Below are positions 53,171 to 61,665 of a stretch of 64,000 nucleotides of DNA, one piece after another. Where the stretch lies: assembly GCA_964392775.1 (NCBI GenBank), contig CAYMRD010000008.1, positions 73,232 through 137,231 on the forward strand, written 5' to 3'. Within the stretch, counting starts at the first letter, position 1. Each line of letters starts with the position of its first letter. Position numbers and translations under genes: made by a program. A model generated the notes under the pieces. It was not told the DNA's origin, did not search any database, and saw only the letters and a program-made list of their open reading frames with translations. The stretch comes from UKL13-3 sp964392775. Lineage in GTDB: Bacteria; Bacteroidota; Bacteroidia; UKL13-3.

Positions 53171-53616
53171 AAAACACGAAACCTTGCGCAAAGAGTGGTT
53201 GGGTTTTGTGCCGGAACTGATCCCTGCATTGGGGGACCAAAGATTGTACTTTCCGCATCAACTGCGATATGCATTTTGAAACCCCTGACTGATTTTTTGA
53301 ACCGGGCGGTGCGGGTCTATACTTTGTTCACCGAAATTTCTGCAAGGTAAATCTGTGGTGAGTCCTCCTTGCATCTATGCGGTTGCAGTTGGCTTCGCAC
53401 AGCCACCGACATCTGCGTAGCAGAATCTCCGTGCGCCCCGCGGCTCTGCCGTTCTGCGCAGCAGAATCTTTGCGTTCGTTACGTGTATTTCTGTTGTGTC
53501 CTCTTCTTAGCCCGGTAATTATCGGGCTCTACGGACGGTGGTTAACACGGGTATTTGTTAATTTATGGTCTTCCCCTCTTTCGAATTTCTGATTTCATTA
53601 TTCGAATTTATGTTCC
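53171..53616. other. Intergenic region with near-identical 17-bp repeats
   Basis: TCTGCGTAGCAGAATCT (53412-53428) and TCTGCGCAGCAGAATCT (53453-53469) differ at one base and are 41 bp apart. Words such as CTCCGTG and CTTTGCG recall dispersed intergenic repeats. No gene is supported; the open frame at 53377-53592 has no coding character. Confidence 0.4.
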
Positions 53617-54753
53617 CTACTCTTCTTCCGTGTTTTTGAGCTTACCCAGCAAGCTGTAACTTCCTTTGGTCACTATTTTCGCATCGGCCGCAATGCTTTG
53701 TGGCAACAATACTTCGGAATATCCTCCTTCACTATTGCCCTTTTTTATTTCCACTATTTTGTAGGTGTCGGCTGTGGTTTGCACAAACACATAATCAATC
53801 CCCTCAAAGCCCACAATGGCTTCATCGGGTAAGGCCATTGCCTGTTGGTTACTCGTTTCGATGGATGCTTTAAGATACGTTCCCGGAATCAGAGAGGCGT
53901 CTTCTACATCTAAATGGCAATGCACCCTCACCGACCGGTCGTCCTGAATTTCCCGTCCTACCAGATGTACTTCGGCTGTACGCTTTTGGGTTTCGTTGCC
54001 CAGCGTAAACACCACCTTCTGCCCTATTTTGATGTTCATGATGTCTTTCTCAAACACCGTAAGTTCGGCATGCAGGTGTTCGGTATTCACCACTTCAAAC
54101 ATCACATCGTTGGGCGCCACATAACTTCCCATATTGATGTTTACCCTTGTGATGTATCCGTTGATAGGTGATTTGATGACGATAAACGGCTTGATGCCGT
54201 TGCGCTCCAGCGACTGAATGTCAACACCAATCAATTGCAGTTTGGCTTTAACACCTTGCACTTTGGCCTGCATGCTCTGGTAAGCCGACTTTGATTGCTG
54301 CGCTGTTTTTTTGGCGTTGATCTGCTCTCCGGCCAGTTCTTCCTGGCGTTTGTGCTCGGCCTCCAAATATTCAAGCTGACTGCTGTAATCGAGGTAATCC
54401 TGCTGGAGCTGGATATAGTCGGCATGTTCGAGTTCGGCAATGGTTTCACCTTTGCTCACGCGGGTTCCCTGCAATACCTTGGTGGTTCTCACCACACCCT
54501 GCATAGGTGCCGAGATGCTCACTTTATTATTGGGTGGTACATCCAGCTTTCCGCTGGCCTGTACATGGCGGCTAATTGTTTTGAGTTCAACCGTTCCGGT
54601 TTGAATGCCGGCCAGCCGGGTCTCTTCATCATTCAGTGTTACCAATACGTGTTCGGCTGTGGTATCATGCAAAGATTCTGATAATGTTGTTTGGGGCCCT
54701 CCGCAGGCGGTGAGCAACACACAAATAATGGATGTAGACAACAGGTTTTTCAT
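53617..54753 (-). CDS. RND efflux periplasmic adaptor (CusB/CzcB-like lipoprotein)
   Basis: 378 residues. LLSTSIICVLLTACGG gives a lipobox cysteine (residue 17). VSISAPMQGVVRTTKVLQGT is the lipoyl-like half-motif, a coiled-coil hairpin follows (about 110-185), and IKSPINGYITRVNINMGSYV closes the lipoyl domain; a beta-barrel and membrane-proximal domain complete the adaptor. It links the inner-membrane pump to the outer-membrane channel. Three bases separate it from the pump gene upstream. Confidence 0.92.
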   Translation of the reverse strand: MKNLLSTSIICVLLTACGGPQTTLSESLHDTTAEHVLVTLNDEETRLAGIQTGTVELKTISRHVQASGKLDVPPNNKVSISAPMQGVVRTTKVLQGTRVSKGETIAELEHADYIQLQQDYLDYSSQLEYLEAEHKRQEELAGEQINAKKTAQQSKSAYQSMQAKVQGVKAKLQLIGVDIQSLERNGIKPFIVIKSPINGYITRVNINMGSYVAPNDVMFEVVNTEHLHAELTVFEKDIMNIKIGQKVVFTLGNETQKRTAEVHLVGREIQDDRSVRVHCHLDVEDASLIPGTYLKASIETSNQQAMALPDEAIVGFEGIDYVFVQTTADTYKIVEIKKGNSEGGYSEVLLPQSIAADAKIVTKGSYSLLGKLKNTEEE

Positions 54754-54756
54754 GGT

Positions 54757-57700
54757 TTATTGGGCAGTATAAAATTCAATTTGAATAATGGATTTGTTGT
54801 AGTCGAGCAGCGTTTGCGTATAGTTTTCGATAATGGAAATGGATTGCTGCAGGTTTAGCTGGTGTTGGGTATAGCTTATTTCTCCCGCCTCAAATGCCCG
54901 CTCCGACTGCCGGTAAATGAGCTTTGCATTGGGCAGGGCCGAGTTGGTATAATAAGCCAGACTGCGTTTGTTTTTCAGGTATTGCTGAACCGCTTGTTTG
55001 TATCCGGCCTGCAAAACCTGTTCTTGTTGTTTGGCGTACATTTGGCCGGCTTTTATTTGCGACTCATAGGCTTTGGCGCGGGCCATATCGGGCACAAACC
55101 AAAGCGGGAACGACAACCCTACACTAATACCCTGAAAACGAAGGGACGATCCCGCAAAGGATGTTTGTGCATCGTTAAGAGGTACTCCGTACAAGCTCTG
55201 GTTAAAGTATCCCAATTTGATGTCGGGCAGCGAGGTGTTGACCACCGCGGTCTTTTCTTTTTCGGCCACCGTCACCTGCTGTTTGAGATACAATAAATAC
55301 GGATTGTTTTGCAGGGCCGTTGTATCTGCCGTAAACGCCAGCAGGCGCTCTTTGGCTTCGGTAGTATCTGCGTCATACACTACATCACTGTTGAGCAATA
55401 CCTGCAACTCCATTTGCTGCATGGTGCGCTCGGCTTCGTTGTTGAGCAACTGGTTTCGTATCTCCATCAGGCGGCTTTCGGCACTTGTTTTTTCGAGCAG
55501 GGTTCCGTCTCCTTTTTCGTAGCGGCTATTGGCCGTGCGGGTCAGGTTTTGAAATACCGAATCGTACCGCAATAAATTGCTGTGCTGGGCATCGAGGTAC
55601 AATAATGTATAATACACTGTTTTCACCTGCATAATCAGCTCGTTTCGGGTGGTGGCCACTTTTAAGCCCGCAGCCTGAACACGCGCATTACCCAACGATG
55701 AGCGGCTGACCATGGCTCCGGGAAACGGAATGGTCTGGCTCACCGAAAGGTTGTTATCCTGTTTATAGAATCCGTTGTATTGGCCATACATCAGGCTCAC
55801 ATCTGTTTTGGGCATTTCGGTTGATGTCCGCTTTTGGTGTTGGGCAACATCCTTTTCCTGGGTGGTAGCCTGCAGTTTATTGTTTTGTTGCACGGCCATA
55901 TCAATAGCTTGTTGCAGTTTGATAGGCTGCTGAGCGTTTGCGCCAAATGTGAGTCCGGTCAGCAACAACAGAAGCAAACCCGTTGACGTTTGAAGCTTTT
56001 TGCGGCCTTCTATCAGCGCATACAAACAAGGCAATACCAACAGCGTAAGTAATGTAGCCGATACCAATCCGCCAATAACTACTGTTGCCAGCGGTTTTTG
56101 AACCTCTGCTCCACTGCCGAGTGACAAAGCCATTGGTAAAAAACCCAGCGATGCAACTGCGGCTGTCATCAATACCGGTCGCAACCGTGTGGTTGTTCCT
56201 TTGCGAATAATTGTTCGTATATCTGTTTCTCCGGCTAATTTCAAGCGATTGAACTCCGCCAGCAACACAATACCGTTGAGCACAGCCACGCCGAAAAGGG
56301 CAATAAAACCCACCCCTGCCGAAATGCTGAATGGCATATCTCGCAACCACAAAGCAAGGATGCCACCGATAGCCGAAAGGGGAATGGCCGAGTAAATGAG
56401 CAAACCCTGGGCAACGGAGCCGAAGGTAAAATACAATAGCAGGAAGATGAGCATCAGTGCTATCGGTACCGCAACCATCAACCGGTCGCGGGCTTCTTCG
56501 AGGTTTTTAAAGGCGCCACCGAAGGTGGCGTAATACCCCGGTTCAAACACAATTTGTTTTTTCATTTTGTCCTGTATTTCCTGAACAATACTTTCTACAT
56601 CGCGGCCGCGAACATTCAAACCCACCACAATTCTGCGCTTGGCATCATCACGTTGTATTTGGTTGGGACCGGTGATGAGCTCCACATCGGCCAGTTGTTG
56701 TAAGGGAACTTCCTGTCCCGAAGGAGTATGAACATACAGGTTGCGAACATCCTCTATGCTGCTTCGGCTGCTCTGTTCGAGCCTCACTACAATATCAAAC
56801 CGTTTTTCCCCCTCGAACAGCTGCCCGGCACAACGTCCGGCAAAGGCCGCGTTGATAGTCGTGTTCACGTCCCGAATACTCACGCCAAACTTGGCAAGCC
56901 GGTCACGTTTGTACTGAACAACAATTTGCGGTAAGCCCGTTATTTTTTCTACAAACACATCGCGCGCACCTTCCACTCCCGGAAGAATAGAAGCTATCTC
57001 CTCTCCGTATTGTTTAAGCTTGTCTAAATCCTCTCCATATACCTTAATGACCACATCCTGCCGGGCGCCCGTCATCAGCTCGTTAAAACGCATCTGAATG
57101 GGTTGCTGAAAACCGTAACTCACTCCGGGGTTATTGCTCAGCGCGGCTCCCATTTTATCCGCCAGTTCTTCGGCTGTTTCGGCACGGGTCCACTCCTCCT
57201 TGTCTTTCAAAATAACCATCAGGTCGCAGGCCTCAATGGGCATAGGGTCGGTGGGTATTTCGGATGAACCGATTTTACCCACTACCTTTTCCACTTCATC
57301 CGGAAAGTTTTCCTGTAATATTTTGGCGCTTTTTCCGGCTGCATCAACGGTTTCCGAAAGGCTGCTGCCCAACAGCACCCGCGTTTCCACGGCAAAATCA
57401 CCTTCATCAAGAGCAGGGAGAAACTCAGCACCCAAAGTATTAAACAATAACAGGGAGGCTGCAAACAACATCACCGAAACACCCACTATTCGTTTGGCAT
57501 AGGTCAATGCCCATTCCAAAACCGGCTGATACAAGCTTTGCGCCTTTTCAATCATACGGTCCGACCACGTTTTTCGGGTAACAATCTGCTTGTTTAAAAA
57601 CAAGGCGCTCACCATTGGCACATACGTAAGCGAAAGGATAAAGGCTCCTAAAATAGCAAAGCTCACCGTTTGTGCCATGGGTTTAAACATTTTTCCTTCG

Positions 57701-59103
57701 ATGCCCACCAAAGCCAGAATAGGCAAATACACAATGAGGATAATAATTTCGCCAAAGGCTGCCGCTGTCCTTATTTTGCTGGCCGACTCGTACACCTCTC
57801 CATCCATCTGGCTTTGGGTAAGGTTACGATTACCTTTTATCAGTAAGTGGTGCATGGTAGCTTCCACAATAATCACGGCACCATCCACAATCAGCCCGAA
57901 ATCAATTGCGCCCAAACTCATCAGGTTTCCTGATACCCCAAACAGGTTCATCAGCGTAACGGCAAACAACATCGCCAGCGGAATCACCGAAGCCACAATA
58001 AGGCCGGCCCTCAGGTTTCCTAAAAAAAGCACAAGGATAAAAATAACAATCAGCGCGCCTTCAATCAGGTTTTTTCCAACCGTGTGGATGGCGTTGTTCA
58101 CCAGCTTGGTTCTATCCAAAAAAGGTTCAATCGTCACGCCTTCCGGAAGGGTTTGCTCAATTTGGGTAATGCGGTCTTTCACATTCTGAATCACCTTTGA
58201 TGAATTAGCTCCTTTGAGCATGAGTACAACGGCTCCCACCACTTCTCCCTGATCGTTATATGTCATTGCTCCATAGCGCGTGGCAAATCCTAACTGAACG
58301 ATACCCAGGTGTTGAATCAGCACGGGAGTTCCGTTCGCTAAATTTTTGACGACAATCTGCTCTATATCTCCCATGCTTTGCACCAATCCTTCGGAACGGA
58401 TATAGTAGGCGTTGGGTTTTTTGTCGATATATGCACCGCCCGTGTTTTGGTTATTTTGGGCAAGGGCATCAAACACCTCAGTGATGGAGGTCTTCATACT
58501 TTTCAGCTTATCAGGGTCGAGCGCTATTTCGTATTGTTTGAGCTTGCCTCCAAAACTGCCTACATCCGCTACTCCTTCAACACCCAGCAACTGCCTGCGC
58601 ACCATCCAATCTTGTATCGTTCGCAGTTCGGTTTCGCTGTATTTTTTTTCATAACCCGGCTTCGGCTTCACCACATATTGGTAAATCTCGCTGAGGCCCG
58701 TGCTCACGGGAGCCAAAACGGGCGTACCCAATTCGGGCGGAATGATGTTGTTGAGCGTATTCAGGCGTTCGCCTATTTGTTGACGAGCCCAGTACACATC
58801 AACATCCTCTTTAAACACCACCGTTACCACGCTAAGCCCGAAGCGGGAAAACGACCGCACTTCCTGAATTTCGGGGATGGTAGCTACCGCCTGCTCAATG
58901 GGGAACGTTACCAGCCGCTCAATTTCCTGAGCGGCCTGTGAAGGTGCCGAGGTTATAATCTGCACCTGATTATTGGTGATGTCGGGTACCGCATCAATGG
59001 GCAGTCGGGTAAATGAATAAACCCCTACCCCAACCAGTGCGAACACAAAAATTCCAATAACAAGTTTATTGTGAATACTAAACCTGATGATTCTATTCAA
59101 CAT
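54757..59103 (-). CDS. CusA-type heavy-metal RND pump fused to a TolC-like outer-membrane channel
   Basis: 1448 residues. Residues 1 to about 1040 form an RND pump of the CusA/CzcA group: LPIDAVPDITNNQVQIITSA, FLDRTKLVNNAIHTVG, VDGAVIIVEATMHH and LMTAAVASLGFLPMALSLGS. Residues about 1045-1448 are an OEP/TolC domain: the segment ALIEGRKKLQTSTGLLLLLL leads into KLQQAIDMAVQQNNKLQ, and ends with a helical hairpin. The fusion delivers pump and channel in one chain, with the adaptor encoded directly downstream. Monovalent or divalent metal cations are the likely substrate. Confidence 0.93.
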   Translation of the reverse strand: MLNRIIRFSIHNKLVIGIFVFALVGVGVYSFTRLPIDAVPDITNNQVQIITSAPSQAAQEIERLVTFPIEQAVATIPEIQEVRSFSRFGLSVVTVVFKEDVDVYWARQQIGERLNTLNNIIPPELGTPVLAPVSTGLSEIYQYVVKPKPGYEKKYSETELRTIQDWMVRRQLLGVEGVADVGSFGGKLKQYEIALDPDKLKSMKTSITEVFDALAQNNQNTGGAYIDKKPNAYYIRSEGLVQSMGDIEQIVVKNLANGTPVLIQHLGIVQLGFATRYGAMTYNDQGEVVGAVVLMLKGANSSKVIQNVKDRITQIEQTLPEGVTIEPFLDRTKLVNNAIHTVGKNLIEGALIVIFILVLFLGNLRAGLIVASVIPLAMLFAVTLMNLFGVSGNLMSLGAIDFGLIVDGAVIIVEATMHHLLIKGNRNLTQSQMDGEVYESASKIRTAAAFGEIIILIVYLPILALVGIEGKMFKPMAQTVSFAILGAFILSLTYVPMVSALFLNKQIVTRKTWSDRMIEKAQSLYQPVLEWALTYAKRIVGVSVMLFAASLLLFNTLGAEFLPALDEGDFAVETRVLLGSSLSETVDAAGKSAKILQENFPDEVEKVVGKIGSSEIPTDPMPIEACDLMVILKDKEEWTRAETAEELADKMGAALSNNPGVSYGFQQPIQMRFNELMTGARQDVVIKVYGEDLDKLKQYGEEIASILPGVEGARDVFVEKITGLPQIVVQYKRDRLAKFGVSIRDVNTTINAAFAGRCAGQLFEGEKRFDIVVRLEQSSRSSIEDVRNLYVHTPSGQEVPLQQLADVELITGPNQIQRDDAKRRIVVGLNVRGRDVESIVQEIQDKMKKQIVFEPGYYATFGGAFKNLEEARDRLMVAVPIALMLIFLLLYFTFGSVAQGLLIYSAIPLSAIGGILALWLRDMPFSISAGVGFIALFGVAVLNGIVLLAEFNRLKLAGETDIRTIIRKGTTTRLRPVLMTAAVASLGFLPMALSLGSGAEVQKPLATVVIGGLVSATLLTLLVLPCLYALIEGRKKLQTSTGLLLLLLTGLTFGANAQQPIKLQQAIDMAVQQNNKLQATTQEKDVAQHQKRTSTEMPKTDVSLMYGQYNGFYKQDNNLSVSQTIPFPGAMVSRSSLGNARVQAAGLKVATTRNELIMQVKTVYYTLLYLDAQHSNLLRYDSVFQNLTRTANSRYEKGDGTLLEKTSAESRLMEIRNQLLNNEAERTMQQMELQVLLNSDVVYDADTTEAKERLLAFTADTTALQNNPYLLYLKQQVTVAEKEKTAVVNTSLPDIKLGYFNQSLYGVPLNDAQTSFAGSSLRFQGISVGLSFPLWFVPDMARAKAYESQIKAGQMYAKQQEQVLQAGYKQAVQQYLKNKRSLAYYTNSALPNAKLIYRQSERAFEAGEISYTQHQLNLQQSISIIENYTQTLLDYNKSIIQIEFYTAQ

Positions 59104-59172
59104 ATCTTCAATTCAATAAATAATACAAAAAGCCGGGACTTAAAAGTCACGGAAAACAATTGCAGGATTTAC

Positions 59173-59562
59173 TTAACTGAAGCGGGGAGGTTGGAAAATA
59201 GCGCTGTAAGGCTGGTGAAAATACTTATCCGGCAAGTGTTCGGTTGGCGCGGGCGTTTCACTCCGGCCCACCGCAACAAATTCAAGCCGTTCTTCGGCAA
59301 TAAAAAACTGGCAGGCACAACACTGGTGGTATAGCGGCAAATCCTCGTGGCTCTCTTCTGTTTTATGAGAAGAAGAGTTGCTATAATGCATCCACAAAAA
59401 ATCGGTGAAGCTGAGCTGAGCTCCATCATGCTCCTGAATATGGTGCTGGTAGTGTTCGATGAGCATTGGTACCTTTTGCAATTCCGCTATTCCCTGCCCC
59501 GGCAATACTGCCGAAAACAAGGTAAACAGAGCCATGGTACAAATAATCGGTTTGCGGAACAC
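59173..59562 (-). CDS. Small exported Cys/His protein upstream of the metal pump
   Basis: 129 residues from a GTG at 59560-59562; an internal ATG at 59535 is possible. A signal (MALFTLFSAVLPGQG) is followed by a mature region with histidine-rich and acidic segments and YHQCCACQFFIAEERLEF, which shares C-x-x-C-[EQ]-F with the small protein at 49817-50200. It lies 69 bases upstream of the pump gene on the same strand and is likely co-transcribed; a periplasmic metal chaperone is possible. Confidence 0.65.
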   Translation of the reverse strand: MFRKPIICTMALFTLFSAVLPGQGIAELQKVPMLIEHYQHHIQEHDGAQLSFTDFLWMHYSNSSSHKTEESHEDLPLYHQCCACQFFIAEERLEFVAVGRSETPAPTEHLPDKYFHQPYSAIFQPPRFS

Positions 59563-59673
59563 TGATGCAAGTTAGGGTTTTTAATCTTTTTTATCCAACT
59601 CTATCCCACGAGAGCTCTTTAAAAAAGGTTGCATGTCTATTGTTTTTTAATGTTATTTTAATCCGTAATTACT

Positions 59674-59802
59674 TAACCTTGTGAAAGCGAGTGTAAAAAC
59701 TGCTACCATCACAACAAAAAAGTACCAAGGTACTCAAGAAGCACATAGGGGTTAACGTGCAAAAGCCGTTGGGTCATCATGAGAGGACCCGCGGCTTTTT
59801 TC
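59674..59802 (+). ncRNA. Candidate small RNA with intrinsic terminator
   Basis: A terminator hairpin AAAAGCCG..GGGTC / GACCC..CGGCTTTT with T-run (59761-59802) has no protein gene upstream on the plus strand within the previous 190 bases. An imperfect -7 box TAACCTTG lies at 59674-59681. The intervening 80 bases contain the palindrome GTACCAAGGTAC. A short non-coding transcript ending here is plausible but unproven. Confidence 0.35.
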
Positions 59803-59821
59803 TTTAAGCGCGTTTTGTATC

Positions 59822-60013
59822 ATGCTCTCATGGAACCTGCTACCGAACATTTTCGGTATTCCGTGGGTGACAGTGCGCACCTTCGAGTTTTTAATTGAAA
59901 ACATCGAGTTACCTTCTGCTATCAACTTTGAACAAATTGAGCAGACAGAGGATGAATACGAGGATGCAACCGGAGAAGATGTACTTGATTATTTAGATAT
60001 TGGATTGATTTAA
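59822..60013 (+). CDS. Small acidic protein, possible
   Basis: 63 codons from ATG. The C-terminal half EQIEQTEDEYEDATGEDVLD is strongly acidic and reads like real coding sequence; the N-terminal half is less convincing. The ORF lies between two plus-strand terminators (59761-59802 and 60029-60065), which supports a short transcription unit. No family recognised. Confidence 0.4.
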   Translation: MLSWNLLPNIFGIPWVTVRTFEFLIENIELPSAINFEQIEQTEDEYEDATGEDVLDYLDIGLI

Positions 60014-60028
60014 ACTATTTAAAGCACG

Positions 60029-60065
60029 AAAGGCCCCCGATGCGCAATGCGCATCGGGGGCCTTT
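60029..60065 (+). terminator. 17-bp perfect terminator hairpin
   Basis: AAAGGCCCCCGATGCGC (60029-60045) pairs completely with GCGCATCGGGGGCCTTT (60049-60065), loop AAT, followed by CTATTTT. Very strong; probably works in both directions. Confidence 0.88.
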
Positions 60066-60157
60066 CTATTTTATCAGCAAATTCTTACAATCGACCAAAC
60101 ATCGCCCCGAGTATTTAGGAAGCCCTCCTTCGCTCTGTGAGCTTCGGAGAATAAATG

Positions 60158-60173
60158 TGTGAATCTTGCAACT
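60158..60173 (+). promoter_or_regulatory. Repeated 16-bp motif upstream of small stress-type protein
   Basis: TGTGAATCTTGCAACT here and TGTGAATCGTGTAACT at 63931-63946 match at 14 of 16 bases. Both lie in leader or intergenic positions flanking the unit 60261-63916, so a shared transcription-factor or sigma-factor site is possible. Confidence 0.4.
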
Positions 60174-60260
60174 CTATACAATAGTTATGTAACGCTTGGG
60201 GCAGTATATAGCCCGAGATTTGATAGGTGAAAATGTTTTCACACTAAACACTGCAGTATC

Positions 60261-60524
60261 ATGGCAATCGCATCCAAAAACAAACCCGAAATTAAACCAA
60301 AGTCAAAAGGAATTTCAGCAGAAACGAAGAAGAATATTGATGCCCACAAAAAAGCAGCAACTCATCACGAGGCAGCAGCCCGATTCCATCTTGAAGCGGC
60401 CAAACACCATGAAGCCGGAAACACCGAAAAAGCTCATCAAAGCTCAGTAAAGGCAAGCGGACATTCATTTGAAGCAAATGATCTTCATCGAGAAGTTACA
60501 AAATCACATGCCTTGGCTAAATAA
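60261..60524 (+). CDS. Small His/Ala-rich repeat protein
   Basis: 87 residues. DAHKKAATHHEAAARFHLEA, AKHHEAGNTEKAHQSSVKAS and HREVTKSHALAK form a helical, His- and Ala-rich chain, the pattern of short proteins common in Bacteroidota near stress genes, typically unannotated. A metal- or nucleic-acid-related function has been guessed for such proteins but is unproven. It ends 41 bases before a terminator. Confidence 0.7.
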   Translation: MAIASKNKPEIKPKSKGISAETKKNIDAHKKAATHHEAAARFHLEAAKHHEAGNTEKAHQSSVKASGHSFEANDLHREVTKSHALAK

Positions 60525-60565
60525 TCAAATCTAACCTATTCATTTATGTTACTGGTTAAGATCAT

Positions 60566-60593
60566 AAAAAGCCTGGCTCAGCCGGGTCTTTTT
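60566..60593 (+). terminator. Terminator between small protein and GH130 gene
   Basis: AAAAAGCCTGGC and GCCGGGTCTTTTT form a hairpin around the loop TCA, followed by T-rich sequence. It separates the small His-rich gene from the GH130 operon. Confidence 0.7.
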
Positions 60594-60627
60594 ATTTATA
60601 GTGTTTAATGTTTACAACTATACTGTT

Positions 60628-61665
60628 ATGTTGAAGGTAAAAAAAGAGGGTATTATTATCGAAAGCTCCGGCCTGGGTTTTGAAAATGGTGGCGTGCTCA
60701 ATCCCGCGGTGATTGCAGAAGGCAATACTGTGCATGTTTTTTACCGTGCCGTTGCCAAGGGAAACTATTCGACCATTGGCTATTGCCGATTGGAAGGTCC
60801 GTTAACCGTTGTGGATCAATACGATAATCCGGTTATTTTTCCTCAATCCGACTATGAATGTAAAGGAACAGAAGATCCGCGAATCGTAAAAATTGATGAC
60901 CTGTATTATCTCACCTACACGGCTTATGATGGTGTAAATGCATTAGGGGCTTTAGCAACTTCAACTGATCTTAAAAAATTTGACAAACAAGGCTTAATCA
61001 CTCCACAAATTCAATACAGCGAATTCAAAAGACTCTGTAACAGCAAGACCCCCATCAACGAAAAATACTTGCGTTACAACAAACGCAGCATCCGAAGAAA
61101 ACATCATAAACCTGTATTTGTGTGGAGCAAGAATGTAATTTTCTTTCCGAGAAAGATTGGAGGGAAATTCTGTTTCCTTCAACGAATCAGACCGGATATT
61201 CAAATTGTGAAGGTTGATAATTTAAGAGATCTGGATAGATCCTTCTGGGAAAACTACTTTCACCACCTTAATGAAAACATTTTGCTTGAGCCTAAATATG
61301 CACACGAAGTAAGTTATATCGGAGGCGGATGTCCGCCTATTGAAACGCCACAAGGATGGCTTTTAATTTATCATGGTGTTCACGATACCCTGAAGGGATA
61401 TGTATATTCAGCCTGCGTTGCATTGATGGATCTTGAAAGTCCTACAACCGAATTAGCCCGCTTACCCTACCCGTTGTTTTCGCCTGAGTTTGATTATGAA
61501 CTTACCGGAGAAGTAAACAATGTATGCTTCCCAACGGGCACCGCCTTATTTGGCGATGACCTTTATATCTATTATGGTGCAGCAGACGACACTATCGCCT
61601 GTGCATCTGTGAGCCTCTCTGAATTGCTCCACGAACTTTCTCTAAACACCGTTAACCATGAATGA
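60628..61665 (+). CDS. GH130-family glycoside phosphorylase/hydrolase
   Basis: 345 residues from the ATG at 60628. LNPAVIAEGNTVHVFYRAV, KGTEDPRIVKIDDLYYLTYT and GGCPPIETPQGWLLIYHGVH are the GH130 five-bladed propeller signature; the Asp in EDPRI is the catalytic acid. GH130 enzymes phosphorolyse or hydrolyse beta-mannosides (beta-1,4 or beta-1,2). The product could be mannose 1-phosphate. It is cytosolic. It overlaps the next gene by 8 bases (ATGAATGA), so the two proteins are made together. Confidence 0.9.
   Translation: MLKVKKEGIIIESSGLGFENGGVLNPAVIAEGNTVHVFYRAVAKGNYSTIGYCRLEGPLTVVDQYDNPVIFPQSDYECKGTEDPRIVKIDDLYYLTYTAYDGVNALGALATSTDLKKFDKQGLITPQIQYSEFKRLCNSKTPINEKYLRYNKRSIRRKHHKPVFVWSKNVIFFPRKIGGKFCFLQRIRPDIQIVKVDNLRDLDRSFWENYFHHLNENILLEPKYAHEVSYIGGGCPPIETPQGWLLIYHGVHDTLKGYVYSACVALMDLESPTTELARLPYPLFSPEFDYELTGEVNNVCFPTGTALFGDDLYIYYGAADDTIACASVSLSELLHELSLNTVNHE

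Noticed and set aside
57590..58189. 199-codon open frame on the plus strand inside the metal pump gene
   Set aside because: Antisense shadow of the RND pump; no protein-like composition or start signal.
58378..58941. 187-codon open frame antisense to the pump
   Set aside because: Shadow of the real gene on the minus strand.
60192..60215. Sigma-54-like GG-N10-GC spacing upstream of the small His-rich gene
   Set aside because: Only the GG/GC spacing fits; the TGGCAC and TTGC blocks do not, so it is probably chance.
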